A DNA stretch of 64,000 bases from Kibdelosporangium aridum. GTDB taxonomy: Bacteria > Actinomycetota > Actinomycetes > Mycobacteriales > Pseudonocardiaceae. The DNA lies in assembly GCF_900176515.1 (NCBI RefSeq), contig NZ_FWXV01000001.1, forward strand, positions 1,312,554 to 1,376,553. The letters run 5' to 3'. Both the position numbers and the translations under genes were made by a program. Below the pieces are notes generated by a model. The model saw only the letters and a program-made list of their open reading frames with translations, ran no database searches and was not told where the DNA came from. Shown in pieces: positions 1 to 9,796 of this stretch (positions are counted from its first letter, which is position 1; every line of letters starts with the position of its first letter).

Positions 1-3000
1 GGGCACGGCGTGTCGGTGTGGAACATCACCGCGCTGGACGAGACCAGCTTCCCGTTGACCCTCAGCGCGTATCCCCGCGAACGGTTCGGGCTGGAGCTGG
101 CCTACGACCGTGACCTGTTCGACGCGTCGATGATCCGGCGGATGCTCGCGCACCTGGACGCCTTGCTGGCCACGATGACCGAGCAACCAGACCGTCGTAT
201 TGGGACACTCCCCGCGCTGAGCGACAGCGACGTGAAACTGCTCGAAACCTGGCACGGTCCACAGACCGGCGTGGCCCGGCACGTGCTGGACTTCTTCGAC
301 GAGCACGTCCGGCACACCCCGGGCCACGTAGCGCTGGTCTTCGGTGATTCGCAGCTGACCTATGCCGAGTTGGACGCTCGCGCCAACCAGTTGGCGCACA
401 AGCTGATCGGGCACGGCGTCGGTGCCGAGAGCTTGGTCGCCGTGTGCCTGCCGCGTGGAATGGACCTCGTCGTCGCTCTGCTCGCGGTGTGGAAGGCGGG
501 CGGTGCATACGTTCCGCTGGATCCCGGCTATCCGGCTGACCGGTTGGCGTTCATGCTCGACGACACCGGAGCGTCGGTGGTCATCGGAGCCCAGTTCGAC
601 GGCCGGGTAGCCGTCGAGGTGGACTCGTCGGAATTCCCCGTGACCGCACCGGCCCGGGACACCGGTCCGGAGAGCCTGGCGTACGTCATATACACGTCCG
701 GATCGACCGGCAGGCCGAAGGGCGTGCTGGTCGAGCACCGCAACCTCGCCTCGGTCGCGGTGGCCTGGGATGCCCGCTATGGCTTGCGCGAACGCAGGCC
801 ACGGCACCTTTCGGTGGCCAGCGTGTCGTTCGACGTGTTCCACGGGGACTTGCTGCGCGCGCTGTGCTTCGGCGGAACGCTGATCGTGTGCCCGGCCGAC
901 GCGACCGGTGATCCCCGGCGGCTGCTGGCCGAACTACGCCGGACCGGCGCCACAGCCTTGGAGCTCGTGCCGACAATGGCCAACGCGGTGCTGGCCGAGC
1001 TGACCGACGACACCTTGGCACAGCTGAAGATCCTGTCGATCGGGTCGGAGACTTGGCGTGGCGCGGACTGCGAGGCACTGCTGGCTCGGGTCAGCCCCGA
1101 TGCCATCGTCGTCAACTCGTACGGTGTCACCGAGGCGACGATCGACTCGTTGCTGTTCACCGCTTCCGAGGTGAACGGCAGGTCCTTCACGCCGATCGGC
1201 AAGCCGATGCTCGGCGTTCGCGCGCATGTCCTGGACGCCGATGGCGACCCCGTTCCGATCGGCGTGCCGGGGGAGTTGTGGCTCGGTGGGGCTGGAGTGG
1301 CTCGTGGTTATCTGAACCGGCCCGCGCTGACCGAGGAACGCTTTGTCCGTACCCGCTTCGGCAGGCTGTACCGGACCGGGGACCGGGTCCGGTATCTCGC
1401 CGATGGGAACCTGGAGTACCTGGGCCGGATGGACGACCAGGTGAAGATCCGGGGATTCCGGATCGAGCTCGGCGAGATCGAGTCCGCGCTGTCGCGGCAT
1501 CCGCAGGTCGCTGAGGCGGCCGTGGTGGCAAGGCAGGACGGGGACATCCGCAGGCTCGTGGCCTACGTCGTGACGACCGCGCAGGTGTCCGAGCTGCGGG
1601 CGTATCTCAAGCAGTCCCTGCCGGACTACATGACACCGGCCTTGTTCGTGGAGCTTGCGGCCCTTCCGTTGACGCCGAACGGGAAAGTCGATCGCAAGGC
1701 GTTGCCCGAACCAGGCCGCGCCGAGACAGGTGTGACGAAGGTGCTGCCGCGTGACCAGGTGGAGCAAACGCTCGCCGAGATCTGGGGTGCGGTACTCGGT
1801 CTGGACGAGATCGGAGTGCACGACAACTTCTTCGACCTCGGCGGCGACTCGATCCTGAGCATCCGAGTGGTGTCCCGGATCCGCTCGGCACTCGGTGCGG
1901 ACCTCACGCCGAGGGCGTTGTTCACGACTCCGACGATCGAAGGACTGGCCGCGGCCCTCCCGAAGGCCCAGCAGGCAGATGTCATCCCCGTCGCGCCACG
2001 TGACGGCGACCTGCCGTTGTCGTTCGCGCAGCAGCGGCTGTGGTTCCTGGACGAATTCTCCCCAGGCAGTGCCGAGTACAACAGCTGCTCCGGCCTGCGG
2101 TTGACCGGAAAGCTGGACGTCGAAGCTCTCGGTGACGCGTTGAACGCCCTGGTGGAGCGGCACGAATCGCTGCGGACCACCTTCGATTCGCTGGACGGCC
2201 ACGGCGTGCAGCGTGTGCACGAGCCCTACAACGTGCACATCAGGACTGTCGAGGCATCGGACGAGACCCACGCACGCGAGATCCTTGCCGCAGAGGTGCA
2301 GACTCCGTTCGACCTGCGCACTGGGCCGTTGTTCCGTGCGCTGCTCGTGCGTCTGTCCGAACAGGACCACCTGCTTGTCCTGAGCATGCACCACATCGTC
2401 ACCGACGGGTGGTCGATGGGCATACTCGCCGACGAGCTCGCCACGCTCTACGCGGGCCGTGAACTGGCACCGCTGCCGATCCAGTACGCGGATTACGCCG
2501 TGTGGCAACGGGATCGTGAGGTCGGTGCGGACCACCTCGATTACTGGAAGGACAAACTCGCCGCGCTTGAGCCGTTGGAGCTGCCCACGGACCGGCCACG
2601 ACCGCCGATCAAGACGTCCAACGGCGCTGTGCACCGGTTCGAGGTGTCCGCGGCGCTGCTCGCTAGGCTCAAGGAGATCGGCAGGTCCTGCGACAGCACC
2701 CTGTTCATGACCCTCGCCGCGGCGACCCAGGTGCTGTTCGCCCGGTACACCGGCCAGAGCGACATCGCTGTCGGGACGGTGACTTCGGGTCGTGAACGCG
2801 CCGAGGTGGAGCGGCTGGTCGGTTTCTTCGTCAACACGCTCATCCTGCGTTCTACTGTGGACACGTCAGTCGGGTTCCTCGACTTCTTGCGCGGGGTCAG
2901 GGATACCTCGGTGGCCGCGTTCGAGCACGCCGACGTGCCGTTCGAGCACCTGGTCGACATGCTCGCCCCAGTCCGTGACCCCAGCAGGTCGCCGTTGGTG

Positions 3001-6000
3001 CAGGCGTTGGTCGTCCTGCAGAACACGCCAAGCGACCGGCTACGGCTCGACGAATTGACGATCGAGGAGATCGAACTGCCGAGCGCGCTGGCGATCTTCG
3101 ACCTGTCGGTCGAGTTCACCGAACGGGATTCGGCACTGCTCGGCGTGATCGAGTACAACACCGATCTGTTCGACGCGGCCACGATCGACCGGCTGGCCGG
3201 CCATTTGGTCACCCTGCTCCAGGGGATCGCCGACACACCAAGCAAGGCGCTGGCCGCCTTGCCGATGCTGTCCAATGCCGAGCGGCATGAGCTGACAGTG
3301 GACTGGAACCAGACGACAGTCAGCGCCGACACCAGCCGGTGCGTGCACGAACTCGTCGCCGCGCAGGCCTTGGCGCATCCCGATCAGCCTGCTGTCACGT
3401 TCGACGGTGAAACGCTGACGTACGCGGAGCTGGATGCTCGCGCCAACCGGCTGGCACATCACCTTGTTGCCAAGGGCGTTGGGCCGGACGTACTCGTTGG
3501 CGTCTGCCTGGAACGCGGGCTTGACCTTCCGGTGGCGTTGCTGGGAGTGCTCAAAGCCGGTGGTGCCTACGTTCCGCTTGACCCGGACTACCCGGCCGAC
3601 CGGCTTGCCATGGTACTGGCGGACTCGGCCGCGCCTGTCCTGATCACCAGCGCGGACCTGCTGACACGACTGCCTTCGGGTGACGCCTCGATCGTTTGCG
3701 TCGAGGACGTGCCGCCACAGCCGAGCACAGCACCCCAAACCGGCGTCGGGCCGCACAACTTGGCCTACGTGATCTACACATCGGGATCGACCGGCAAGCC
3801 GAAGGGAGTGATGGTCGAGCACCGCTCGGTGGCCAACCTGCTGCTCACCACCAGGGAACGGTTCGAGTTCGGGGCTTCGGACGTGTGGACGATGTTCCAC
3901 TCGTACGCCTTCGACTTCTCGGTCTGGGAACTGTGGGGCGCGCTCGCGTTCGGCGGCCGCGTGGTCGTGGTGCCGCGGTCCGTGGCCCGTGCGCCCGAGG
4001 CGTTCTGGCGGCTGCTGGACGAGCAGGGCGTGACCGTCCTGAACCAGACGCCGTCGAGCTTCCGCGGCCTGGTGCGTACCGCGATCGACCAGGGCAAGCA
4101 GGCTCCGGCGGACCTTCGGCTCGTGATCTTCGGCGGCGAGGCGCTCGAACCGGGACATGTGCGCGACTGGTTCGAACGGTTCGCTGACCAGCCGACGCGC
4201 CTGGTGAACATGTACGGCATCACCGAGACCACAGTGCACGTGACCTATCAGCCGCTGGACTGGTCCGAAGTGGAGTCGTGCGGGCGGGTGCGGCTGGGGC
4301 GGCCACTGCCGAACTACCGGATGTATCTCCTCGACCAGAACGGCACGCAGGTCCCGGTCGGCGTGCCAGGGGAGATCTACGTCGGTGGCGCAGGGGTGGC
4401 CCGCGGGTACCTGAATCGGGCGGACCTGACCGCACAGCGGTTCGTCGACAGTCCGTTCGTCGCCGGTGAGCGGCTGTATCGCACGGGTGACCTCGGCCGG
4501 TACCTGCCGGACGGCAGGCTGGAGTACTGGGGCCGGTGCGACGACCAGGTCAAGATCCGCGGTTTCCGGATCGAGCTCGGCGAGGTCGAGACGGCGTTGG
4601 CCGCCCATCCGCTGGTCCGTGCGGTCGCGGTCGCTGCGGTCAAGGAGAGCACCACTGCCAGGCTGGTCGCGTATGTCGTCGCGGCTCAGGAGCGGCCGGA
4701 TGCGGCGCAGTTGCGTGCGTTCGCTGGCCGGTCGTTGCCCGACTACATGGTTCCGTCGGCGGTCGTACTGGTTGACGAACTCCCGGTGACCCCGAGCGGC
4801 AAGGTGGACCGTCGTGCGCTGGTCGCTTTGGGCACGAACGCCGACGCAGCCGGGCAGGCCCACGTCGAACCGCGTGACGAGACCGAACGGGTGCTGGCGC
4901 GGATCTGGGCTCAGGTCCTCGGGGTCGGCCGGATCGGCGCGCACGACAACTTCTTCGACCTCGGCGGCGACTCGATCCTGAGCATCCAGGTGGTCTCCCT
5001 TGCGCGCAAAGCCGGGATCCAGATGTCTACAAAGGACATGTTCGTCCATCAGACGATCGCCGAACTGGCAGCGCGGGCATCGGTGGCGTCGAGGCCGCAG
5101 CCGGCTGGGCCGGTGGTCGGCGAAGGGCCGTTGACTCCCATCCAGCACTGGTTCCTCGAACATCACCCCGTACGTCCGGACCAGTTCGGTATGTCGCAGT
5201 TCCTCCAGCTCGCCGATGACGTGACACCGGACCTTGTCAAGGCGACTGTCAACGCGTTGGTCGAACACCACGACGGCCTGCGTGCCAGGTTCGACGGCAG
5301 GGTGCAACGGGTCCTGCCTGCATCCGACGTGGTGCTCGACGTGGTTGACCTGTCCGCGATGGACGATGAAGTCCGGTCGAAGACCGTTCTGGAACAGGTG
5401 CGAGCGGCTCAAACGGGCATGAGCCTTACCGACGGACGACTGGTCCGGACCGTGATGTTCGTCGGTGACGGTGCTCCTTCGCTGTTCTTCGGCGTGCACC
5501 ACGTCGTTGTGGACGCCGTCTCGTGGCGCATCCTCTTGGAGGACTTCGACACCGCCTACCAGCAGCTACTGGCCGGTCAACCGGTCGATCTCGGTCCGAA
5601 GACCACGTCCTATCTGGACTGGTCGCGGAAGTTGAGCGAATACGTCGCCGCGGGGAACCTGGATCACGAACTGGACCACTGGCGTTCGGTGCGGGTCGAG
5701 CCGTTGCCGGTCGACCACACCGGGCCGAACACCGTCTCGTCGGCGGCGACCGTCTCCACGCAGCTCACTGCGGACGAGACGGAAGTGTTGCTGCGCAAGG
5801 TCCCTGGCCGGTTCCGGACCAGGATCGACGAAGTGCTGTTCGGCGCGGTCGCGCACGGGCTGACGGTGTGGACCGGGCGTGACTCGGTTGCGATCGACGC
5901 CGAAGGACACGGCCGCGAGGACTTCATCGACGGCGTGGACCTGTCCAGGACTGTCGGCTGGTTCACCTCGATCTACCCGGTCGCGCTGTCGGTCGGCACC

Positions 6001-6384
6001 GAGCTCGACTGGCCGCGACTCGCCCGGACGGTGAAGAAGCAGCTGCGTGCCGTGCCCGGCAAGGGAGTCGGCTTCGGCGCACTGAAGTACTTGGGCGACA
6101 AGGTGCCCAGCACGCCGCAAGCCCAGATCGCGGTCAACTACCTCGGCCAATGGGACACCGCGACATCCGTGGACAGCGTGGTACGCGGGCAGTTGCCGGA
6201 ACTCGGCGAAGACCTGGCACCCGCCGAAGCCAGGACCCATCTGCTTGAGGTGACCGGCGGCGTGCAGGGCGGTGAACTCCGGCTGCAGTGGACGTACTCG
6301 CGCAACGTCCACGACGAGGCCACGGTTCGTTCGCTCGCCGACACGGTCACCGCGGCGCTGCGGGCGCTGACCCGCGAACTCTGA
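1..6384 (+). CDS. Non-ribosomal peptide synthetase, 5'-truncated (C-A-T-C-A-T-E)
   Basis: The frame is open from the first base, so the gene begins upstream of the window. Residue numbers count from the GTG at position 10. The domain order is the tail of a condensation domain (about 1-80), A1 (85-575), T1 with LGGDSI (about 614), C with HHIVTDG (about 795), A2 (1115-1600), T2 with LGGDSI (about 1655) and a terminal epimerization domain with HHVVVDA (about 1831) and NYLGQWD (about 2043). Reading the specificity pockets by eye, A1 gives D-V-G-E-S-G-S-I-D-K, one residue from the ornithine code. A2 gives D-F-W-N-I-G-M-V-H-K, the canonical threonine code. The expected last units are therefore an Orn-like residue, then Thr epimerized to the D form. 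There is no thioesterase, so the chain should pass to another NRPS protein or be released in trans. A tailoring hydroxylase follows 15 bases downstream. Confidence 0.95.
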   Translation, partial: GHGVSVWNITALDETSFPLTLSAYPRERFGLELAYDRDLFDASMIRRMLAHLDALLATMTEQPDRRIGTLPALSDSDVKLLETWHGPQTGVARHVLDFFDEHVRHTPGHVALVFGDSQLTYAELDARANQLAHKLIGHGVGAESLVAVCLPRGMDLVVALLAVWKAGGAYVPLDPGYPADRLAFMLDDTGASVVIGAQFDGRVAVEVDSSEFPVTAPARDTGPESLAYVIYTSGSTGRPKGVLVEHRNLASVAVAWDARYGLRERRPRHLSVASVSFDVFHGDLLRALCFGGTLIVCPADATGDPRRLLAELRRTGATALELVPTMANAVLAELTDDTLAQLKILSIGSETWRGADCEALLARVSPDAIVVNSYGVTEATIDSLLFTASEVNGRSFTPIGKPMLGVRAHVLDADGDPVPIGVPGELWLGGAGVARGYLNRPALTEERFVRTRFGRLYRTGDRVRYLADGNLEYLGRMDDQVKIRGFRIELGEIESALSRHPQVAEAAVVARQDGDIRRLVAYVVTTAQVSELRAYLKQSLPDYMTPALFVELAALPLTPNGKVDRKALPEPGRAETGVTKVLPRDQVEQTLAEIWGAVLGLDEIGVHDNFFDLGGDSILSIRVVSRIRSALGADLTPRALFTTPTIEGLAAALPKAQQADVIPVAPRDGDLPLSFAQQRLWFLDEFSPGSAEYNSCSGLRLTGKLDVEALGDALNALVERHESLRTTFDSLDGHGVQRVHEPYNVHIRTVEASDETHAREILAAEVQTPFDLRTGPLFRALLVRLSEQDHLLVLSMHHIVTDGWSMGILADELATLYAGRELAPLPIQYADYAVWQRDREVGADHLDYWKDKLAALEPLELPTDRPRPPIKTSNGAVHRFEVSAALLARLKEIGRSCDSTLFMTLAAATQVLFARYTGQSDIAVGTVTSGRERAEVERLVGFFVNTLILRSTVDTSVGFLDFLRGVRDTSVAAFEHADVPFEHLVDMLAPVRDPSRSPLVQALVVLQNTPSDRLRLDELTIEEIELPSALAIFDLSVEFTERDSALLGVIEYNTDLFDAATIDRLAGHLVTLLQGIADTPSKALAALPMLSNAERHELTVDWNQTTVSADTSRCVHELVAAQALAHPDQPAVTFDGETLTYAELDARANRLAHHLVAKGVGPDVLVGVCLERGLDLPVALLGVLKAGGAYVPLDPDYPADRLAMVLADSAAPVLITSADLLTRLPSGDASIVCVEDVPPQPSTAPQTGVGPHNLAYVIYTSGSTGKPKGVMVEHRSVANLLLTTRERFEFGASDVWTMFHSYAFDFSVWELWGALAFGGRVVVVPRSVARAPEAFWRLLDEQGVTVLNQTPSSFRGLVRTAIDQGKQAPADLRLVIFGGEALEPGHVRDWFERFADQPTRLVNMYGITETTVHVTYQPLDWSEVESCGRVRLGRPLPNYRMYLLDQNGTQVPVGVPGEIYVGGAGVARGYLNRADLTAQRFVDSPFVAGERLYRTGDLGRYLPDGRLEYWGRCDDQVKIRGFRIELGEVETALAAHPLVRAVAVAAVKESTTARLVAYVVAAQERPDAAQLRAFAGRSLPDYMVPSAVVLVDELPVTPSGKVDRRALVALGTNADAAGQAHVEPRDETERVLARIWAQVLGVGRIGAHDNFFDLGGDSILSIQVVSLARKAGIQMSTKDMFVHQTIAELAARASVASRPQPAGPVVGEGPLTPIQHWFLEHHPVRPDQFGMSQFLQLADDVTPDLVKATVNALVEHHDGLRARFDGRVQRVLPASDVVLDVVDLSAMDDEVRSKTVLEQVRAAQTGMSLTDGRLVRTVMFVGDGAPSLFFGVHHVVVDAVSWRILLEDFDTAYQQLLAGQPVDLGPKTTSYLDWSRKLSEYVAAGNLDHELDHWRSVRVEPLPVDHTGPNTVSSAATVSTQLTADETEVLLRKVPGRFRTRIDEVLFGAVAHGLTVWTGRDSVAIDAEGHGREDFIDGVDLSRTVGWFTSIYPVALSVGTELDWPRLARTVKKQLRAVPGKGVGFGALKYLGDKVPSTPQAQIAVNYLGQWDTATSVDSVVRGQLPELGEDLAPAEARTHLLEVTGGVQGGELRLQWTYSRNVHDEATVRSLADTVTAALRALTREL

Positions 6385-6398
6385 GAAGGAGCTGGAAC

Positions 6399-7373
6399 GT
6401 GAACAAGATCGTGTTGACCGACGCGGAGCGGGCTGTCGTTTCCGCGCTCGTTGACGAGGTGTTCGACCGGGTCGACGTGTGGGACCCGGTCGCGATGGTC
6501 GACGAAGTTCCCGGCTTGGCCGAGCGGCTTCCGTTGCGGCTGCGGGAGTTCCTGGTGAACTCGAGGATGGCGGAAGCCGATGTCACGGTGGTGGCCAACC
6601 TTCCGGTGGACGAGAACCTCGTGCCGACCCCGATCGGCTGGGACCTGGCGGCCAAAACCGGCGCCGGGCAACGGGAAGAACTAGTGCTGCTGCTGTGCGG
6701 AACGGCATTGGCCGACCCGTTCGGCTGGGCCACCCAGCAGGACGGCCGGGTCGTGCACGACGTCTGTCCCGCGCCGGGCATGGAGAACTCGCTGACCAGC
6801 GCGAGCAGTGCGGCTCCGCTGACACTGCACACCGAGGACGTGCATCACCCGTGCCGCGGCGACTACGTGTCGCTGTTCTGCCTGCGCAACCCCGATGCGG
6901 TCGGCACCACGTTCGTCCGGATCGCCGCGCTCGACCTGCCCGCCGGGACCAGGGAAGTCCTGGCGCAGAACCGCTTCCGTTTCCACCCGGACGACTCGCA
7001 CATCGGCGCGATCGTGGATCTGGTCGAGGGCGAAGTGCGCGACCGGGTCTTCGACCCCGGCTCGGTCATCTTCGGCCCGGCGGAACGGCCGTACCTGCGG
7101 TTCGATGTGGACTTCATGTCCGCGGCAGGTGGCGACACGGAAGCCGAGCAGGCCATTCAGACCACAGTGGACTGTCTGGCGCGTTCGGTCGAGCGCGTGA
7201 TCCTCGAACCAGGTGACGCGGTGTTCGTGGACAACTACCGGGTCGTGCACGGCCGTGAGCCTTTCGTTCCGCGCTACGACGGCAATGACCGTTGGCTCAA
7301 GCGGCTCAACCTGATCCGCGATGTCCGTCGGCTTTACGCGATGAGCGACACGCGCTCACGCATCATCGCCTGA
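6399..7373 (+). CDS. Fe(II)/2-oxoglutarate amino-acid hydroxylase, VioC/AsnO type
   Basis: This 324-aa protein resembles the clavaminate-synthase-like family that hydroxylates the beta or gamma carbon of free Arg, Asn and related amino acids (VioC, AsnO, OrfP). The iron ligands are visible as LHTED (H144, E146) and a distal His in VVHGRE (H284). The Arg that would bind 2-oxoglutarate lies in RWLKRLN, close after it. A GTG start at 6399 has an AGAAGGAG ribosome binding site overlapping the NRPS stop, so the two genes are almost certainly one operon. Because NRPS domain A1 reads as ornithine-like, a basic amino acid such as Orn or Arg is a reasonable substrate. This is inference; the sequence does not fix the substrate. 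Confidence 0.85.
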   Translation: MNKIVLTDAERAVVSALVDEVFDRVDVWDPVAMVDEVPGLAERLPLRLREFLVNSRMAEADVTVVANLPVDENLVPTPIGWDLAAKTGAGQREELVLLLCGTALADPFGWATQQDGRVVHDVCPAPGMENSLTSASSAAPLTLHTEDVHHPCRGDYVSLFCLRNPDAVGTTFVRIAALDLPAGTREVLAQNRFRFHPDDSHIGAIVDLVEGEVRDRVFDPGSVIFGPAERPYLRFDVDFMSAAGGDTEAEQAIQTTVDCLARSVERVILEPGDAVFVDNYRVVHGREPFVPRYDGNDRWLKRLNLIRDVRRLYAMSDTRSRIIA

Positions 7374-7382
7374 GGAGTGGGC

Positions 7383-8600
7383 GTGGCGGTGCCGCTTGGC
7401 CGCAATCGGGCCTTCCACCTGCTCTGGGTGTCCCAAGCCGGGTCCGAGCTCGGCCAGCACATGTTCCTGATCGTCTATCCGTTGCTCGCGATCGCGCTGA
7501 CGGACCTGCCGATCGCCGCGGGGCTGGTGGGGTTCGTCGCCACCGGTGTGCAGATGGTCTGCGGACTGCCTGCGGGCCTGCTGGCCGACCGGTACGACCG
7601 GAAAACGATCCTTGTGCTGGCCGGGTTGGCCCGAGCGCTCGCCCATGGCAGCTTGGCCGTGGCGATCTGGCTGGATGCGGCGTCCTTCGTGCACCTGCTC
7701 GTGGTCGCGGTGGTCGAAGGCTTGGCGCTCGCGGTGGCGTTCCCCGCCGAGGAAGCCGTGCTGCCCCAGGTCGTTCCGGCCACCCAGCTGCCTACCGCGG
7801 TCGCCTTGAACACCGCTCGGGCCTCGGCCGGGCAGATGGCCGGAACCAGCCTGGGCGCGGCCTTGTTCGGCGTGGCGAGGGCAATGCCGTTCCTGGCCAA
7901 CACCGTGATCCAGCTCGGTGCTTCGATCGCGTTGCTGTTCGCTCGTATTCCCAAGCATTCCGGTCAGTCCACTGGGCAGGCGAAACCGTTCTGGCCAGAG
8001 CTGATCGCGGGCCTGCGGTGGATCGCGCGGCACCCGTCGTTGCGGGTGATCAGCCTGTGCGCGGTCGGTCTGAACATGGCTTTCGGCGCCACCTTGCTGG
8101 CGTTCATCATGTTCTCCCGGCAACGGGGGATATCCGAAGCCCAGATCGGGCTCGTGGTGGCCATGCTCGGCGGCGGGGCGCTGCTCGGCGCGCTTCTTGC
8201 GAGCCGGTTGCACGGAGTGGTCCGGCCGTACGTCTCGATCACGGGCGTGCTCTGGGTGACCGCGTTGCTGACACCGGTCTTCGCGATCACCACGAACATG
8301 ATTGTCGCGGCGGTCGTACTCGTGGTTATCGGCGCCCTGGTGCCGCTGGCGAACACCACCGTGATCACGTATCAGCTGCTGCTGACCCCGGATGACTTGC
8401 GGGGCAGGGTGTCCGGAGCGATGGGTGTGTTCAGCAACCTCGCCGAGTCGCTGGCACCGATGGTGGGTGCGGCGCTCGTCCAGTTCGCGGGTGGCCGGAC
8501 GGCTTTGCTCATCTGCGCCGCGATGATCTCGGTGCCCGCACTGGCCGCGTCGCTCAGCCCGGCCCTGCGCGCCTTCCAACCCGTTGAGGAGACTGTGTGA
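7383..8600 (+). CDS. MFS transporter, probable peptide exporter
   Basis: This integral membrane protein of about 405 aa has the major facilitator pattern of repeated hydrophobic segments. The loop motif LADRYDRKT lies between helices 2 and 3. It resembles drug or siderophore exporters that sit inside NRPS clusters. A GTG at 7377 is possible, but it overlaps the GAGGAG ribosome binding site at 7373-7378, so the GTG at 7383 is preferred. The stop overlaps the P450 start by 4 bases (GTGA). Its place between two tailoring genes suggests export of the NRPS product. A role in import cannot be excluded from sequence. Confidence 0.85.
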   Translation: MAVPLGRNRAFHLLWVSQAGSELGQHMFLIVYPLLAIALTDLPIAAGLVGFVATGVQMVCGLPAGLLADRYDRKTILVLAGLARALAHGSLAVAIWLDAASFVHLLVVAVVEGLALAVAFPAEEAVLPQVVPATQLPTAVALNTARASAGQMAGTSLGAALFGVARAMPFLANTVIQLGASIALLFARIPKHSGQSTGQAKPFWPELIAGLRWIARHPSLRVISLCAVGLNMAFGATLLAFIMFSRQRGISEAQIGLVVAMLGGGALLGALLASRLHGVVRPYVSITGVLWVTALLTPVFAITTNMIVAAVVLVVIGALVPLANTTVITYQLLLTPDDLRGRVSGAMGVFSNLAESLAPMVGAALVQFAGGRTALLICAAMISVPALAASLSPALRAFQPVEETV

Positions 8601-9796
8601 CCACCGCCCTTGAGCAGCTGGATCTCACCGATCCACACACGTTCGTACGCAACGATCTCACCGGGACATGGCGGCGGCTGCGCGCCGAACAACCGGTGTA
8701 CCTGCACCCGGAGACCTCGCGCGGACCGGCGTTCTGGGTCGTCAGCAGGTACGCCGATGTGCAGGCAGCGGCCCGTGACGTCAAGCGGTACACCTCGGAA
8801 CGCGGCAACTCGCTGGACACCTTGCTGGCAGGCAGCGATCCGGCTGGCGGGAAGATGCTGACGACGACAGATCCGCCTTGGCACACACACTTGCGCAAAC
8901 TGTTGCTGCGGTCGTTCGCGCCGCGCGCCCTGCAGATCATCGTCGAGCGGGTGCGTGCGACCACCGAGCAGCTGGTCGCGGACGCCGTACGGCAGGGGGA
9001 GTGCGATGTCGCGGCGGACGTGGCGGCCCACGTCCCGCTGGCCACGATCTGCGACCTGCTCGACATCCCGGGACCCGACCGCGCCGAGCTGCTGCGGCTG
9101 ACCAAGTCCGCGGTCAGTTCCGACTCCCCGGACGCCACCAGCACGGATGCCTGGATGGCGAAGAACGACATCCTCTACTACTTCGCGGAACTCGCCGAGG
9201 AGCGCAAGGACAACCCGCACGCCGACATCGTCAGCCTGCTGGCCGCGAGCGAGGTGGACGGCAGGTACCTCAGCCAGAGCGAGGTGGTTCTCAACTGCTA
9301 CAACCTCATTCTCGGCGGCGACGAGACAACCCGGCTGGCGATGGTCGGCGCGATCGACGCGTTCCTCGAATTCCCGGACCAATGGGATGCGTTGGCCGAT
9401 GTCGAACCGGCGACCGCGGTCGAGGAAATCCTGCGCTGGACCACGCCTGCCCAGCACTACGGCCGAGTGGCCACCGAGGACGTGGTGATCGCGGGCCAGC
9501 AGATCCCCGCAGGCGACATCGTGACCCTGTGGTCGTGTTCGGCGAACCGGGACGAAACGGTGTTCGACCGGCCCGACGAGTTCGACCTGTCGCGGACGCC
9601 CAACAACCACCTGACTTTCGGATACGGTCCGCACTTCTGCATCGGCGCGTACCTGGCGAGGGTGGAAATCCAGGCGCTGCTGGACTCGTTGCGCCGCCAG
9701 GTGTCCCGGATCGAGCGGTGCGGGCCGAGCGAACGGATCTATTCGACGTTGTTCGCGGGCATCAGCCGCCTGCCGGTGCGTCTGCGTGCCCGGTGA
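8597..9796 (+). CDS. Cytochrome P450, NRPS tailoring enzyme
   Basis: This soluble bacterial P450 is 399 aa, the usual length for the class. The heme loop FGYGPHFCIG carries the Cys ligand (C348). The ExxR pair is in EEILRW. The I-helix reads LILGGDETTR, with the acidic-Thr pair needed for oxygen activation. It is translationally coupled to the MFS gene by a GTGA overlap and belongs to the NRPS operon. It probably oxidises an amino acid tethered to a carrier domain, or the finished peptide. The substrate cannot be read from the sequence. Its 3' end overlaps the convergent SARP gene by 35 bases. Confidence 0.92.
   Translation: MTTALEQLDLTDPHTFVRNDLTGTWRRLRAEQPVYLHPETSRGPAFWVVSRYADVQAAARDVKRYTSERGNSLDTLLAGSDPAGGKMLTTTDPPWHTHLRKLLLRSFAPRALQIIVERVRATTEQLVADAVRQGECDVAADVAAHVPLATICDLLDIPGPDRAELLRLTKSAVSSDSPDATSTDAWMAKNDILYYFAELAEERKDNPHADIVSLLAASEVDGRYLSQSEVVLNCYNLILGGDETTRLAMVGAIDAFLEFPDQWDALADVEPATAVEEILRWTTPAQHYGRVATEDVVIAGQQIPAGDIVTLWSCSANRDETVFDRPDEFDLSRTPNNHLTFGYGPHFCIGAYLARVEIQALLDSLRRQVSRIERCGPSERIYSTLFAGISRLPVRLRAR

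Noticed and set aside
934..2634. 566-codon open frame antisense to the NRPS
   Set aside because: The opposite strand shows complete, motif-rich NRPS domains with proper codon bias. The antisense frame is a by-product of high GC, as is a similar 820-codon frame at 3040-5502.
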